A stretch of 64,000 bases of DNA from Tetrahymena thermophila SB210 (Eukaryota; Ciliophora; Oligohymenophorea; Hymenostomatida; Tetrahymenidae), in NCBI RefSeq assembly GCF_000189635.1, contig NW_002476570.1, forward strand, positions 496,001 to 560,000, written 5' to 3'. A program made the position numbers and the translations under genes. Of the stretch, positions 40,692-54,600 are shown piece by piece. The first letter of the stretch is position 1. Each line of letters opens with the position of its first letter. A model generated the notes under the pieces. That model worked only from the letters and a program-made list of their open reading frames with translations. It ran no database searches and was not told where the DNA came from.

Positions 40692-43600
40692 ATGAAACAA
40701 GTTTAACAATATATAAAAGATATTTTATTTTCCAATTTATCATCTCTAATCAAAAGAATCAAGTATTCTAAAGAACCAATCACAAATGAAGAAGTGAGAT
40801 AATATGTTAGATCTTAGGTTAGCTCAGAAGAGATAGTGAAGCAGATAGATCATATAAAATAGGACTTCTATAATACTAAAAGTAAAGCGAAGTCTATAAA
40901 TTTATTTTCTGTTACTCGTAAGATAACAGGTAGAAGCATGCTAATTGGTTTTTTAATGTATCTTGGCAAGAATCTTGCAGCAACTTTTAGTATATTTCTT
41001 ATGGATTAGATTACAGATTTGATTAAAGTTGAAGGAGATCTCAGCACTAGCAACAAAATTAGTATATGCTTTTTATTGTGCTCACTGTTACTTTTGTTTC
41101 TTCTTAAGAGTGCCTTTTTTTCCTAATATGAATGGTATCAATGCATTTGGAAAGCTTAAAGCTAAACTCTCTTTTAATATCTTATTTATGAGAAATCTTT
41201 AAGAATTCACTTGAGTTACAGCAGCTCAATAAATTCGTAAATAGAACTATAACCTCAAAATAATAATGAAGGAAATGAGAATAATACTAATAATAATGAA
41301 GATGAATAGAGTAATCCTGATGTTAACAATTTAATTACAGTAGATTGTTAAGAGTTAGAATAAAGTTATTGGGGTATGATAGAGTTAGGTTGTGGTGTCA
41401 TAACAATAGGTTTAGTCCTCTCTTTAATTTATTACAGGATTGGAGATGCAATGCTTTATGGCATGTATATTCTGTTTGTAGCTGTTTTTCTGAATGCTAT
41501 TACTGCATATTTCTTATAAGTAATTAATTTTTGAATGAAATTTCTACTTAAGCTCTCTAATGAGCAAACTAATTGAAAATACATGAAAAAAAAATAAAAT
41601 TTTATACCAAATTATATTTCTTATTCCAAAATACTACTAAATTAATATAAAAATAAATATGATTTTTATTAAAAACTATGATTTTAAATATTTTTTTCAT
41701 AATAGAAGTAGTATGAGAAACTGTATAGTTGGATGGATAAAAGAGTGGCATTAAGTCAAGATGTCATAGAGGGAATCAAAAGTATTAAATTTTTAGGATG
41801 GGAAAAAATATTTGAAAATAAAATTTTAGATTTCAGAAGTAAAGAATATAAACACATCATTATGACAAAATCATTAGACTGTATTAACACTATATTTTGG
41901 AATTGTGTTAGTTATTTTATGCTTTACTCCTTCTTAACAAATTTTATTTCTGAAGAAGAAGGGAAAAGCCTTAAAGACTCAAATGTCTTTACATTGATAG
42001 CCTTGTTTGGATTCCTTTAATACCCTTTGCTAAATCTACCTTGGTGCTTCAGTTTATTGGCAAGATAAAATACTTCTTTCAAAAGAATTCAGTCTTTTTT
42101 AAATGAGACAGAGATAGATGAAAAAAAATGTACAACTTATTTTAACATATAAATAATTCTTTTAAAATGAAAATAATATTTATACATAGATTAGAGAATA
42201 GAAGACCAAAATTTTACTAATAAATATATGTTAGTTGATGAAAAAGACGGATACAGCTAAAAGAGAGAATTTAATAATTAGATAGCAGTATAGATTTATC
42301 CTTTGAGTTTTACTTATGGTTGTAACAATGATGAAAGAGAATAAACAAATAAGAATGATTTAAACTAAAACGTTTTAGAGATGTAACTGATTAAAAACGA
42401 AAAAACAAATTCAAACGATAGTGGGTTATTTGTTTTAAATGTTCCTTTGATTACAATTAACAAAGGTACACTTAACTTTGTAGTTGGTGAAATAGGTAAG
42501 TTTGCTTTGAAAATTCTGCTTTAATTTTAAATTATTGTTCAATTTATAAAGGATCTGGAAAATCTGCATTTCTTTAAAGTATTCTGAATGAAATGAATAT
42601 CTTAGATAGAATAAACAATAAAGATGGAAAAGTAACTATTTGTGGTTAAATTGCATATGTTTCACAAAATCACTGGCTATAAAATAAAAGCATTCGTGAA
42701 AATATTTTATTTGGCAATAAGCTAGATGAGAAATGGTATAATACTTGTATAGAAGCATGTGAATTAAAGAATGATCTAAACAATCATCCTAATGGTGACA
42801 ATAAAATAGTTGGACCTGGAGGAAGCAATTTAAGCGGTGGATAAAGATAGAGGATATGTTTATGCAGAGCAATTTATTAAAATGCTGATATTTATTTGTT
42901 TGATGATATATTTAGCAGCCTCGATACTCATGTTGCTGAAAATATTTACTAAAACGCAATTATTTAGCTTTTATTAAAAGAAAGAAATAAAACTATGATT
43001 TTTGTGACCAGTCACTACAAATATTTACAAGATAGAAAATATATATCTTAAATACTTTATTTAAATAATGGAAATATAATTACAGACTAAAGTTAAGTTG
43101 ATAAGTATCTTGATCAGCTTATTTATAAGTCTTCTAAGCGTTGCTCAGAAATAAATTCCTATTTAGATTAGTAGGATGAAATATTAGAAGACTAGGACTC
43201 AAATTTTATTTAATATAACAAAAAGAAATCTCATCAAAGTAATAAACACTCATTTCACACTTCAAAATCTCCAAAGGTAATATCATATCTTTTAAATTTC
43301 ATAATTCAACCAAACCAAAAATAATTATTTAACAATAAATACAGAATGAGCATGCTGATATTATGAAGCTAAATGACTACGATGTAGATATAAATGAAGA
43401 AAAATTAGAATTGGGTGAAATTTCAAATAAAACTATTTAGCAGTACATATATGATATGAAACTTTCACTGTTTATCTTATTTGTAGGAATGCATCTACTC
43501 TTGAAAGCAATTTAAATTCTAATAGATTTTTGGCTTGGTGATTAAACTACCGATGAAAAGCAAAACTTCCCTTTCATCAATAGTCTTTTTAACTCGTTTT

Positions 43601-45498
43601 ATGAGACTTTATAAGCATTGATTCTATTCTTCCTATTAGTTGCTACTTTAAAAGGAGTTTTATTTGTATTATGTTCTTTAAACAGTTGTCAAGCAACCTT
43701 TATGAGATTGAATACTTGTTTAATGTATAGCCACATGAAATTCTTTGATCAAAATCCTGTTGGTAGAATTATATCTAGAATTTCAAAAGACATAAATTTA
43801 ATTGACGATTACCTTACTTGGAGTGTAAATGAATTAGTAGATTAGCTTGCATATTCTCTAAGGTATTCATTTTTAAATTGCAATATTAAAATTTTAAATA
43901 ATTGAATATAAATAAATAGTTATCCTATCGGTATTATGATATAATTTCCTTGGATGTCATTATTTATAGTATTTTCTATTGGGATAGGTTACTTAATATC
44001 TAACCTATTTAGAGAAGCTAATAGAGTTATAAAGAGATTGAATGCCTTGAATTTAGCTAAAGTATTGACGAATATTAGTGAGACAAAGGATGGTCTTTCA
44101 ATAATAAGATCATTTAAGAAACAGTCTTATATGGTTGAGTAGTTTTTGAAGAATCTATCAAACAGTATGAATAGTTTTGTTGTAGCTTCATCCATTTAAA
44201 TTTGGATGATTATTAGATTGCTCATGATCAGCAATATGCTCTTTTTCTTTATTGCTTTGACGATACTTATAATATTTGTTTTTGATATTGATTTTAATAG
44301 GAACTTGATTGCCTTATCTCTAACATATTCTATTCTACTTTGTGAAGTTTTTGGAAATTTAATATATTATTTCTGTCATACAGAAGAAAGCATGATAAGT
44401 GTTGAAAGAGTCAGATAATACTATTCTAATGAACAAGAAAATTTGAAAATTCCAATCATGAAATTAGAAAAAATCAAAAATCTTCCAATTAATTTTAATG
44501 ATCCTTAATCTGAATAGTTTTCTATTGTTTTCGAAAATGTTTTTATGGCTTATGGTGAAACACCACAAACAAATACAAATGAATAAACTTAAAATTCTAT
44601 AAAAAATGTGAACGCTTAGCAAAATAATCAAGATTAAGAAATGTATAAAATTAATAATAATATTTAAGAAACTAACATATAAAATCAAATGTTAAATGAT
44701 TTTAAAAATGTAAAGAAATAATAACCTCATTATGCTCTTAATAATATCAATTTGAAGATAAGAAAAGGTGAAAAAATAGCCTTTTGTGGAAGAACAGGAT
44801 CAGGAAAAACATCAATTTTAAATGCTTTATTTTATCTGTATAAAGTTTAGAGTGGAAACATATTTATCAATAATAAGAATATAAAGTCTTTATCTTTAAC
44901 AGAACTAAGAAATCAGCTATCAATTATACCACAGTTTGGTTTCTTATATAAATCATCTCTTTAAGGTAATTTAGTTCCTGACAACAAAATATCCTCCCTT
45001 GAAATACAAAATAAATTATGCAAAATTAACTTAAGCATAAAAAGAGATAATACATATCAACCTCCAAATGAGTTAAATTAAGGATAATAAAGCAATTTAA
45101 CTGAAACAATAAAGCTCAAGTAAGCGGAAAACTCATATGAAAAAGACTTGGATTTCTAAATTGATGATGGAGGTAGTAATCTATCGAATGGTTAAAAATA
45201 AATTATTAATTTCTTTAGAATAGTTCTATAAGATACTGATATAGTTTGTCTTGACGAAGCAACGTCAAATATGGATCCAAAAAGTGACTAGGAACTTCAT
45301 AAAGCTTTATTTTCTTTTTGCTAAAATAAAACATTGCTAGTAATTACACACAGATTAGAAAATATTCACGAATTCGATAGAGTTGTAGTTATGGAAAAAG
45401 GTTCTATAATCGAATGCGGCCATGTATCTGAGCTTAAATCTAATCCTAACAGCTTTTTTAATTTCTTACTTGCAAATGAACAAAAAGCCTACAAATGA
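40692..45498 (+). CDS. ABC transporter, ABCC/MRP-type full transporter (1,459 aa)
   Basis: Six exons: 40692-41519, 41706-42129, 42190-42495, 42552-43276, 43345-43862, 43920-45498; phases agree and it ends at TGA. Layout is membrane domain, nucleotide-binding domain (NBD), membrane domain, NBD, with no extra N-terminal membrane domain. NBD1: Walker A GEIGSGKS (517-524), Q-loop YVSQNHW, signature LSGGQ (613-617), Walker B IYLFDD (D637, D638 where a catalytic Glu is usual), H-loop FVTSHY. NBD2: Walker A GRTGSGKT (1224-1231), signature LSNGQ (1355-1359), Walker B IVCLDEATS (E1380), H-loop VITHRLE. A degenerate first site is typical of ABCC proteins, which export conjugated or anionic compounds across plasma or vacuolar membranes. 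An Asn/Gln-rich insertion precedes NBD2, and another acidic Asn-rich one lies in membrane domain 1. The substrate cannot be told from sequence. Confidence 0.95.
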
Positions 45499-47277
45499 TT
45501 AATTAATTTACTTTCAATCTTTTTTATTTGTTTGCAATTTGTATTCTTATTTTCTTTTTGACAAATAATTTGTTTGTTTATGTAATTATCTTCGAAGTAA
45601 TTAAATATTCTCAGTAAGTGTTATTTTTTCACACATTTTAATAAAGTAATGTTTAAAAATATCAATTTTTTAATTATTTTCAAATTATTTCTTCAATTTA
45701 CAGGATTTTATATGCACATTTAGGCAATATTAAACATTAAAATTTTTTTCTACTTATTAATAACTTTTACATATCAAATATATCCCTTAATTTTATTTTT
45801 ATATTTTTCTTACATATAAATGCTTGAAAAAATTTACATTCTTAACTAAAATTCTAAATTTGTATAGAAAGAAAGAAAACCAAAATTATATTTGTACAAT
45901 TTTTGAATGAAATTATCTATAAATGATTTAGGTTTTTTTACTTCATTTAATTTTATTATTATTTTACCTAATAAATATTATTTTATACGAAATTCACAAT
46001 TAAAATAATTTAATATTAAAATTTTTTTTTAAGATAGGAAAATAAATTTTATTCTTATTTTTTTTGTTTCTAAAAAAATATATATAAATGTAGTAAGCTA
46101 GATATTTACCTACAAATATCTTATATGAATAATAAATTATATAGTTCATATAAAATAGAAGCTATAAATGAATAAGCTAATATCAATTAAGTGAATATTA
46201 TTTAAAACTTCAGTAAACAAAATAAATTTTGTCTATATATTTGAGTTATATTAATAAAAAATTGAAAGATTAAAACTTATAGATTTTATCTTCAAAAATT
46301 AATAAACAAAAGATAACTAAAAATATTTTTGATTGTAAGCAAAGAGGATATAACAATTCCGCTTAGTAATTGACTGAAATAAAGCACAAAGACTGAAGCA
46401 TATACAGATATAACAATTTTAAAATTAGTAAATTATAGTTATTGCATTCAGTAACCTATCTATACTCATAAATGAACTCTGTATCTTATAATATCTAGAT
46501 ATAAAAAAGATGAATCATTATTAGATTAAAGCGCTTGATTTGTCTAATTTAGCTAAAAATAAAGAAGGAAGCTAAAATGTAATTCTAATATTTGCATATA
46601 ATATAGATTAATATTAAATTTTTAATTAGTAAATTGATACAAGTACAGTAGACTCCGATGGATACAGAGAAATAAAAATACATAATAATAACAAGATTGA
46701 TTACACTGATATTAACAGCTAATAATCTATGTAAATTTATATAGCTTTACTCTACTTTTATTCATGTTACTCTTCACTTAATTATTAACAGATTTTTGAA
46801 TATTTTCTTAAAATCATATAAATAATATTAATTATTATTATTTAAAGAATTTTAGAGAGCCAAGGTAAATCTGGTTTACTTTAATCAAGTAATCATTGAT
46901 CTATTTAGAATATTTATATGAGAAATATTTCACTGGATTGTTTAGTTAAAGAAAGAAAATATTGATATCAATCAAACTCATCATACAAATATAATTCTCA
47001 AAATTCATATATTTTCTTAATTAATTTGTCATAAAAAACTATCAATATTGACTATATTTAAGAAATCTTAAATTTATTAAAAATATTTTTTTAAAAAAAT
47101 AAGATTTTTAGCTTTCATCATAAAAAATGTAAAATAATAATAAATAATAAGATTAGTAGAAATTTATTATTAATGTTTATGAAGACTCATAAATTAATTA
47201 ATATGCTTAAGATAAAGTAAGCTATTTTTTAAAATGAAATTTTATCTCAATTAATATATTTAATAAATACTTAGTCA
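45499..47277. other. Intergenic region, one weak open frame
   Basis: About 1.8 kb between the ABC transporter and the TTLL gene. It is AT-rich with long T and A runs. The only part with a coding-like look is the 129-codon frame listed at 46510-46899. Otherwise it should contain the transporter 3' end and the TTLL promoter. Confidence 0.5.
46510..46899 (+). CDS. Possible small hypothetical protein (129 codons), weak
   Basis: An ATG-to-TGA frame in ciliate code. The middle part (for example VDSDGYREIKIHNNN) is richer in G/C and in mixed polar residues than surrounding spacer DNA. The last third is low-complexity Ile/Leu/Phe and may be noncoding; a potential donor, AAGGTAAATC, sits near the end. 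I recognise no family. It may be a short gene, an exon of an unresolved gene, or chance, since frames of this size are common when only TGA stops. Confidence 0.25.
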
Positions 47278-50200
47278 ATGTTAGCTGATCCAAAAGCAGG
47301 GCAATCAACAAATAAGGCTATGTAATTTAAACTTACATATTTAATATATTAAATATATTTTTTAATTCTAGAATCGAAAATAAATAAAATGAAGAAGCAG
47401 ATGAAAATTAATTTTTTAATATAAATGAATTTATGAAAGAATGCTAAGGAAGTGATAATTAATAGAGAGTGCTTTTTAAAGGCTCCACTAAATAACTCTT
47501 AAATAAAATTGAAACCTATTAAAATTTACAACTATTCTTAAATGATATTAATGATCCATATGAAAATGAGTAAGCAAGATAAAGGATTTTTAATATAATA
47601 TTAAGAGAATTGATAAATCTTTTATATGTCATACTTTAAAGCAATGTCAATCCATATCCATATTTACTTGATTGTTAGCAGGTATTTAATTTATCATACA
47701 AATATTTAAAAACTAATAAAAGTTCTTACTTAATTAATTAAATAGGACTTCGAAAAAAATGTATTAATTCTATTGGGTAATATTGACTTTCTGAAAAGAG
47801 CAAAAACAGCTGATGGATTTAAAAAAAGTGCTTTGTTTGAATTTCTTTTGACATAATATAAATTGATTAAAAACTTGTAAGTGTAAACATATAATGAGAG
47901 ATAAAAAGCGAAATAATTATCCTCACAAAACTTTTAGAATAAACAAGAAATTTAATTAAAATCTGATTGTCTATACAAAATTCAAGAAAACCAAGAATTT
48001 TAGGAAAGTTAATTAAGTAATAAAATTCTATTAGAATCTCCAAAAAGTCCAAAAAGTCCGATTAGGAAGATTAGCTACGAAGTATCTAATTCGCCTAAGT
48101 TAAGATCAATTTAATCAGGTAGTAAAAGTCCTTAATCAAAACAAAACATGTAACTTATAACAGATTCTCCAAATAATGGAAAATTTGTAAGATAATAATC
48201 ATTTTCTCCTAAAACTAAATCAGCAAAAGGATCTCCTGTAAAAACGAATCAAGCAAATTCAAAATGTTTGATGATGTAAAGTCAATAGCTTCCATCAAAA
48301 AGCACTCTGAAATATAATAACTATAAGGTTGATAAAATACTTCGTATATGTGTTTAAGAAGATGATAATTTAGTAGCTAGAAATAATAGAGACTTTTATA
48401 ATGTTTTGAATTATTCTAATGCTATTTCAGTACATGATTTGGACAAAAAATTTTTTAATAAGAATCGCTTCCACTTTGCTGTAGTAGATGATGGCTCTGA
48501 TCTTGGTGAATTTATTAAAGACTCACTTGATAGAAGTAAGAGATTTTTTAATTTTATAAAATATAAATTAACCTTAATTAATTATTGATATATAGGACCG
48601 TGGTGGAATACTCAGCATTATAATCAAAAATATTTAGAAAGTGCCAATTTTGTGTGGACTTAGTTTAAAAGTTAGAACTATTGTTAAAAATTACTAACAA
48701 AATAAGTGATTTAGAATTAATATTACATTAAAAATAATTTCTCCTTAAATAAGTAAGGTGAAGCTTCAAATACATAGACTCCTAGATAAATTTAATTTGC
48801 AGTAGATGCAAAGCAAGAAACAACATATTAAACAGGCTTGAAGCTATTAGTAAACTAAGTAGATTACCAATATATTACATCTTTCACACCTAACAAAAAA
48901 GTAAGTTTGCTTCTTTCAAAAAGAAAAAAATTCACAACATTTTAATTTAGGACTAAATTATTCCTCCTTTTATTACTGTTTCTGCCTATATGGAAGAAGT
49001 AAATAATAAAAGCTAGCAATTCTTATCTAATAAGTATTTATGGGAAATCAATAACCTCAAAGAAATTAAAATTCATAATCATTTCTAATATGGATATTAT
49101 CTGAATATGAACCAAGTAATATTAATAAAATCATTTTGAATTATATATCAAAATAAATATAATTCATATTAATTTCCTGTAAAAAAGGGTCTTTATTTTT
49201 AGCTTAGCTCATACTATGAATACCTTAATATTGATAAAAATAATATTCTGATTCCAGAAACCTTTTTAATTGAAAGCAAATATGATTCTGAAAGTATTAG
49301 ACTGAATAAATATATCTCTAATATATAAAAAGAAATAGAAGCTTTTGAGAAACTTAGCTTTGATCAGTAGCAATTGTAAAAAATTAAACAAAGAGATCAG
49401 AATTTTATCTAAATAGATTTGAATTCATTGTTTATTGTTAAAACTATTGACACTTATTAGTAGACATAGATTAGCAAATGTATTTTATTTTACTTAAAAA
49501 GTTTATTTGATAAATAATTTCTTAAAAATTCATATTAGCTTTACTGAAACTTTCATAAGTTGAAGAAATGATATCAAAATAACTTCAATTATAACCAAAT
49601 GGAATAACATATATAGTCCAAAAATATATAAATAACCCTCTATTACTTTAAGATAAAAAATTTAGAATTAAATACTAATTATTGTTAACTAATTATAATG
49701 GTATTTTGAAAGGTATAATTATTATTTTCTTTTAACTTAAATTAATTAATGTTAATTATATTTAAATAAATAGTTTATTTTTATAATGCTGGATATGGAT
49801 AAGTAGCCAGGAAACCTTATAAAGGATTCAATGACATGGAAGCTCATTTTGTTGGATATAAATAGTAATAATTCAATTAGGATAGAAATTCAATTTTAGA
49901 AACTTTTTATGAAGAAAACTAAATAATTAATATTGAAGATTTAGAAAAATTAATAAATAAATGGGCTAAGAAAATTAATCCATACTATTCGTTTTAAGAC
50001 TAAGCCATTCCTCAAATAAAGGTTTTTTTATTTGGTATTAACAACATGCACTATATAATTTTTATAGTAAATCTTAATAGATGTAGTGAAGAGTACTTAC
50101 CAGTCAATTAATCCTACAAATAAATAATTTAGATTTTAAGTAAATTAAGATATCTTACCAACTAATAAAGTATTTATATTTGTTATTTTTTAAAAAGATA

Positions 50201-50641
50201 ATTGAATTAGATCTTCTTTTAGATGAAAATTTTAAAATATGGCTGATAGATTCAACTAATGATATAAAAGTGACTGATAATTCTTAGAGATCATACTATA
50301 GTTAGCTTATAGAAAATGTATTCTAGATAACGATTGACCCAATATTTTAGCCTTTAGAAAATGTTAAAGTTGATTAGTCAAGAAGATATTACAAAGAAGA
50401 TTATTTTCTTACAAATCAATTTAAATTAATATTTGATTCTCAAATAGATTCATTCAAATTTTAACATAAAGGTAATTAATTAATAATTTTACTACTACCT
50501 TTTAATAATACTAATTTTTATATAAATATAGAGCAATCTTCAATTTTAAAAAAACTGCAATCAGCTTTTTAAGAAAATATTCAAGCAAACAAATAATCGC
50601 CTCTTAAAAAATAATATTAAAATATAATAAAATAGATTTGA
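47278..50641 (+). CDS. Tubulin tyrosine ligase-like (TTLL) protein with eroded catalytic motifs (927 aa)
   Basis: Eleven exons: 47278-47321, 47372-47681, 47746-48535, 48596-48900, 48951-49115, 49188-49479, 49539-49712, 49774-50021, 50068-50139, 50198-50471, 50532-50641. Introns are 46-72 nt and all phases agree. The N-terminal 380 residues are acidic, Gln- and Ser/Pro-rich (SPKSPKSP near 205). The TTL fold begins near RPWWNTQ (382) and shows NHF (526-528), ILIPETFLIES, LFIVKT (619-624), YIVQKYINNPLLL (660-672) with KFRIK, and LLLDENFKIWLIDST (806-820). In active TTLLs the equivalents are KP..RG.GI, RKFD, HLTN and LLEVN. Here the glycine-rich ATP loop, the Asp of KFD, the LTN motif and the final Glu/Asn are changed. 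TTLLs add Glu, Gly or Tyr to tubulin tails; this one may bind tubulin without catalysis. The first, 44-nt exon is the least certain. Confidence 0.85.
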
Positions 50642-51680
50642 ACATAATTAAATAAAACAACAAAATCTCTATTTAAATTATAATAAATAGTTTTAATTAA
50701 ACTTATTATTTTTTTCCTTTATTATCCTAATTTTATTTTGTAATTTAGATATTGTAGTGTGTTTATTATTTATTTATAAAATTTAAAAGTTTACCATTAT
50801 ATTTTAATGATAAATATTTACCAATTCATATAAAATACACATTTCAATATAAATTAACAGTCTCTCTTAATCTTTAAAACTATTAAATAATATTTTCATA
50901 ACATTAACTTGGATTAATTATTTAAAATACTCAAATTTTTTACCACTTTTTAAAACATATTTAATCTTTAACATCAATTTCTAAATATTTATTTTTTATA
51001 ACTGATAATTCTTTAATTATAGTTAAATGTTCAACATTAAAATGAGATTGCTATTATCCTTAAAAAATACCTTATAAGAACAGTAATTTATTAATTACTG
51101 AAACTCTGTTTGATATTTTTTAGCTAACTTTTTAAGTGTAAGAGCTTATGTTTATATTATTTTTAATTATCAGATCATCTTATCTAAGTAGTTTTTGTTT
51201 CTTATGTTTAAATTATTATACAAATACTATAATTATTTTTATTTTAATAGTGAAAAAATAAATAAATTATATTGAAAAAAAAAGAATTTTGAAATTTGGT
51301 GGTAATAAAAATATTAGATACAATTATTAATCTGAAAAAAGAAATCACAATACATATTTAATTATAAATCAATTATCTATCTCCCTATAACATGTATAAA
51401 ATTACAGCAAAACTTTATATACTTAAATTTTTATTAAATATCATCAATTTTATTTATAATATTTGAATCTTTATAAATATTTTAACATTTATTTATTTCC
51501 AACATATTTTAATTAATAAGATAAAATAATAAGCGTTAATAGTTTGTAAAATTAAATATAGTTTTACTGAATATATTTATTAATTAATTATTATATTTTT
51601 ATAGTTAATAAAGTACCAAATTTTTCTTTGTAAAAATAATTAGCTTTTTTTAGTTAACCAAACAATCATATAAAAGAAAA
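50642..51680. other. Spacer upstream of the giant surface-protein gene, no gene seen
   Basis: About 1.04 kb of AT-rich DNA between same-direction genes, without a supportable frame, RNA or repeat. It presumably carries the TTLL 3' end and the next promoter. Confidence 0.6.
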
Positions 51681-54600
51681 ATGTTTTTTTTGTTAATTTT
51701 AGTTTTAAATTTAATATACTTTGCAAAAGGAGATGCATTTGACTCAAAAATTTACTGTAAAATAGATGAGTATTAAATAAGTTTCAAAGAATGTAGAAAA
51801 TGTGATTTCTAATGTTTATCTTGTATTGGACCAACTGCTAAAGATTGCTTAAAGTGCAGATTTAACAGATACAAAAATGAATGTCTTGATAAATGTCCTT
51901 AAAATTACTTTAGCTAGAATGGATAATGCAAAACATGTAGCATCCTTTACTGCTAATAATGCTTTGATGTGGATTAGTGCTAAACTTGTGTAAAAGGATT
52001 TAAACTTTCTGATAATCGAAAATAATGTATATATTAGTCCCAAAACTCATTTGCATACAGAGATGAAAATAAGGGAGATATTATTAATGATACAATTGTT
52101 TGCTAGGATTAATATGCAACAAATTATAGTGGTAAATATTGCTAAGCTATTCCATTTTGTTTGAAAGAAAATTTCATTAATTAATTGAAAGAAACATGCT
52201 TTAATATTCTTAATAGTAAATTTAATATTTCTACTTATTTTTAAATTATATTAACTTAATTAAAGATGGTCACTAAAATTATTCACTTTATTAAATTCAG
52301 ATAATTTAGAAATTAATTTCAAAAATTATTATTTTTTTTAGGCAAATAAATTTAAATAAAATTTAAAATGTATTTAGAAAATAGCAATGGTATAAAGATG
52401 GCTACGATGAAGGAAAGTGTTGTTTACTATAATGAAAAATAAGCTAATATTTATAGAATTAAAGATTACTAATATGAAGACTCTCTATAAATTAATGATA
52501 AACTTGTTAAAATTGTTTACTTTAAATAGTAACTCTTTATATTATACACAACCTTTACAGAAATTTATGAGGGCAAGCCTCTATCTTTAAAGTCTAAGAT
52601 TTAATAGCCTAAGGATATTTTAAATGTAAAAAAATCTTACATCTTTTCTTTAGAGTCTTTTTAAACTGTTTTATTGACAATAACAGCCCAAAATGATGAA
52701 TGTAAATAATTAATTTTGAGAGAATTTTTATTAATTCACATTATTTTTAAAAAAAGATATAATACAGGATCTCCAAAGTTCTAATATTCTTGCTAAAAGC
52801 TATGTTGGTCAGTTAATTTTAGACATTAAAGTAGAATAAACACAGAATGTATTGGTATTAGCGACACTTTAAACAGTACAATTTTTCTAATTAAAGGTAA
52901 ATGATGAATTATCTACCATAGATTTAGTCTATAAAGCGTCGTTTCCTACAAATAGAAATAGCAGTTATATAATTTAGAATGTCTATACTTAATTTTATTA
53001 TTCGTAATCCTAATCTCTTTTTGCTCTGCTTTTTGATGAATAAAGATACTCAATTTATAATATTAAAGAATTCAAGATTGTTTATTAATTAAATTTGGAT
53101 TCTTATAATCAAGCTATTGTGATATAAGAATTAGGATAAGTATCATTTCATTATGAAAACCTTATTGTACTGCATGATTTAGATTTGATCATTTACAAAA
53201 AATAAATAAAGTTACATGAAATAGTTATAACAGGAAATAACTTTTTAATTGTTTACTTGAATCCTTATGTATATATTGCTTCAAAAGATTTTACTCAGAG
53301 TTATGTTAGTGTATATGACAATAATTTCATATTTGTAAAAAATATTGCTTTAAAATAAGGTAAAGTGACTTCAATGCATATACGATAACCAACAAATGAT
53401 GAAGATAAAGAGACTGTAGTTGTAGGCTAAGAAGATAACATAGCTGAAATATAAGGGCTATAAGTGAAGAGATATCTAGTTGAAAATTGCTTTAACTCTC
53501 CTGTAAAGTTTTTTGGTTAAACTACTACTCTAATCAGTGGTTATGTAGTTGACTAAATAAGAAGAATTCATTTTTATGTTTCAATAAATATTTATGGAAA
53601 TCTTGTATTTATCTTAATAAAAGACAATAAGGTTATCAAATACGTAGAAATATTCCATCCTGAATTGATGAATTTAGAGTTATATTAGAAGCTTAAGCTT
53701 TACATTAATTAAGTTGATAGGGAAATCAAAGTATTTGGTTTAAGAGTTAAAGACATGAAGTATGTCATTATGTTTTCATACTTTCAGTTTAATGTTTTAT
53801 TCATAGAATAATACTTAGATATTTTATTTTTAAGCTCAAGTCTAATCATAGTATAGAATTTAAACAACTATAATTAAGTCATTTACAAAAGAAATGATTT
53901 CTAATAAAATTCTTAAGTAATCCTATCTAATACTAATTCTATTGGTAATTGCCTTTAAAATAATAATTATTTTGTTATTGAAAATTTTTGGATTAATAAC
54001 TAAAATTAATAAGAGAATACTTTTATTGCAATAGAAAAATAAGCTTTTACTTTCTGCTATGGTATGAAAATTCCATAAGAATATCTATCTATTAATTTTA
54101 TTTCTGATGATGAGATTCTCTGTATTACAAATACTCACTTTTTAACATATAATTTGAGTGATTGTTAACAAATCAATTCTACTGAGCATCTTATTTAAAG
54201 TAAGATAAGGGATGTTTAGGTTAAAGTTGATTATAATTTATTAATCTTAGATGAGTATATTGAGATTTATTCGGAAAACGAACATACTAAATACAATCAT
54301 ACTTACTATTTCTTTAATTTAAAAACATTTTAAATTATAAATTAATTTAAACCCTTGAAAAGCGTAAATTAACAACTAGAAGATTTCAATTAATTGAATA
54401 CATATATCTTCTTTGTAGATGGCACTCATAAATTTGCAGATTCAAACATTCTCATAGTTATGGCTTCTTACAGTAAGTTTATTATTCATTTTTTTTAATT
54501 TTAATTAATATTGACTTGAAAAAATAAAAATTTTTCAATTTTTGGATAGAATTTCACAAATATACAATATACTTAATTTTTTTTTTTTAAATATTTTAAA

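Noticed and set aside
49480-49538. Apparent frameshift and TGA in the TTLL gene
   Set aside because: A 59-nt GT...AG intron removes it and joins VKTIDTYQQTQIS to LLKLSQVEEM in a normal TTLL alignment.
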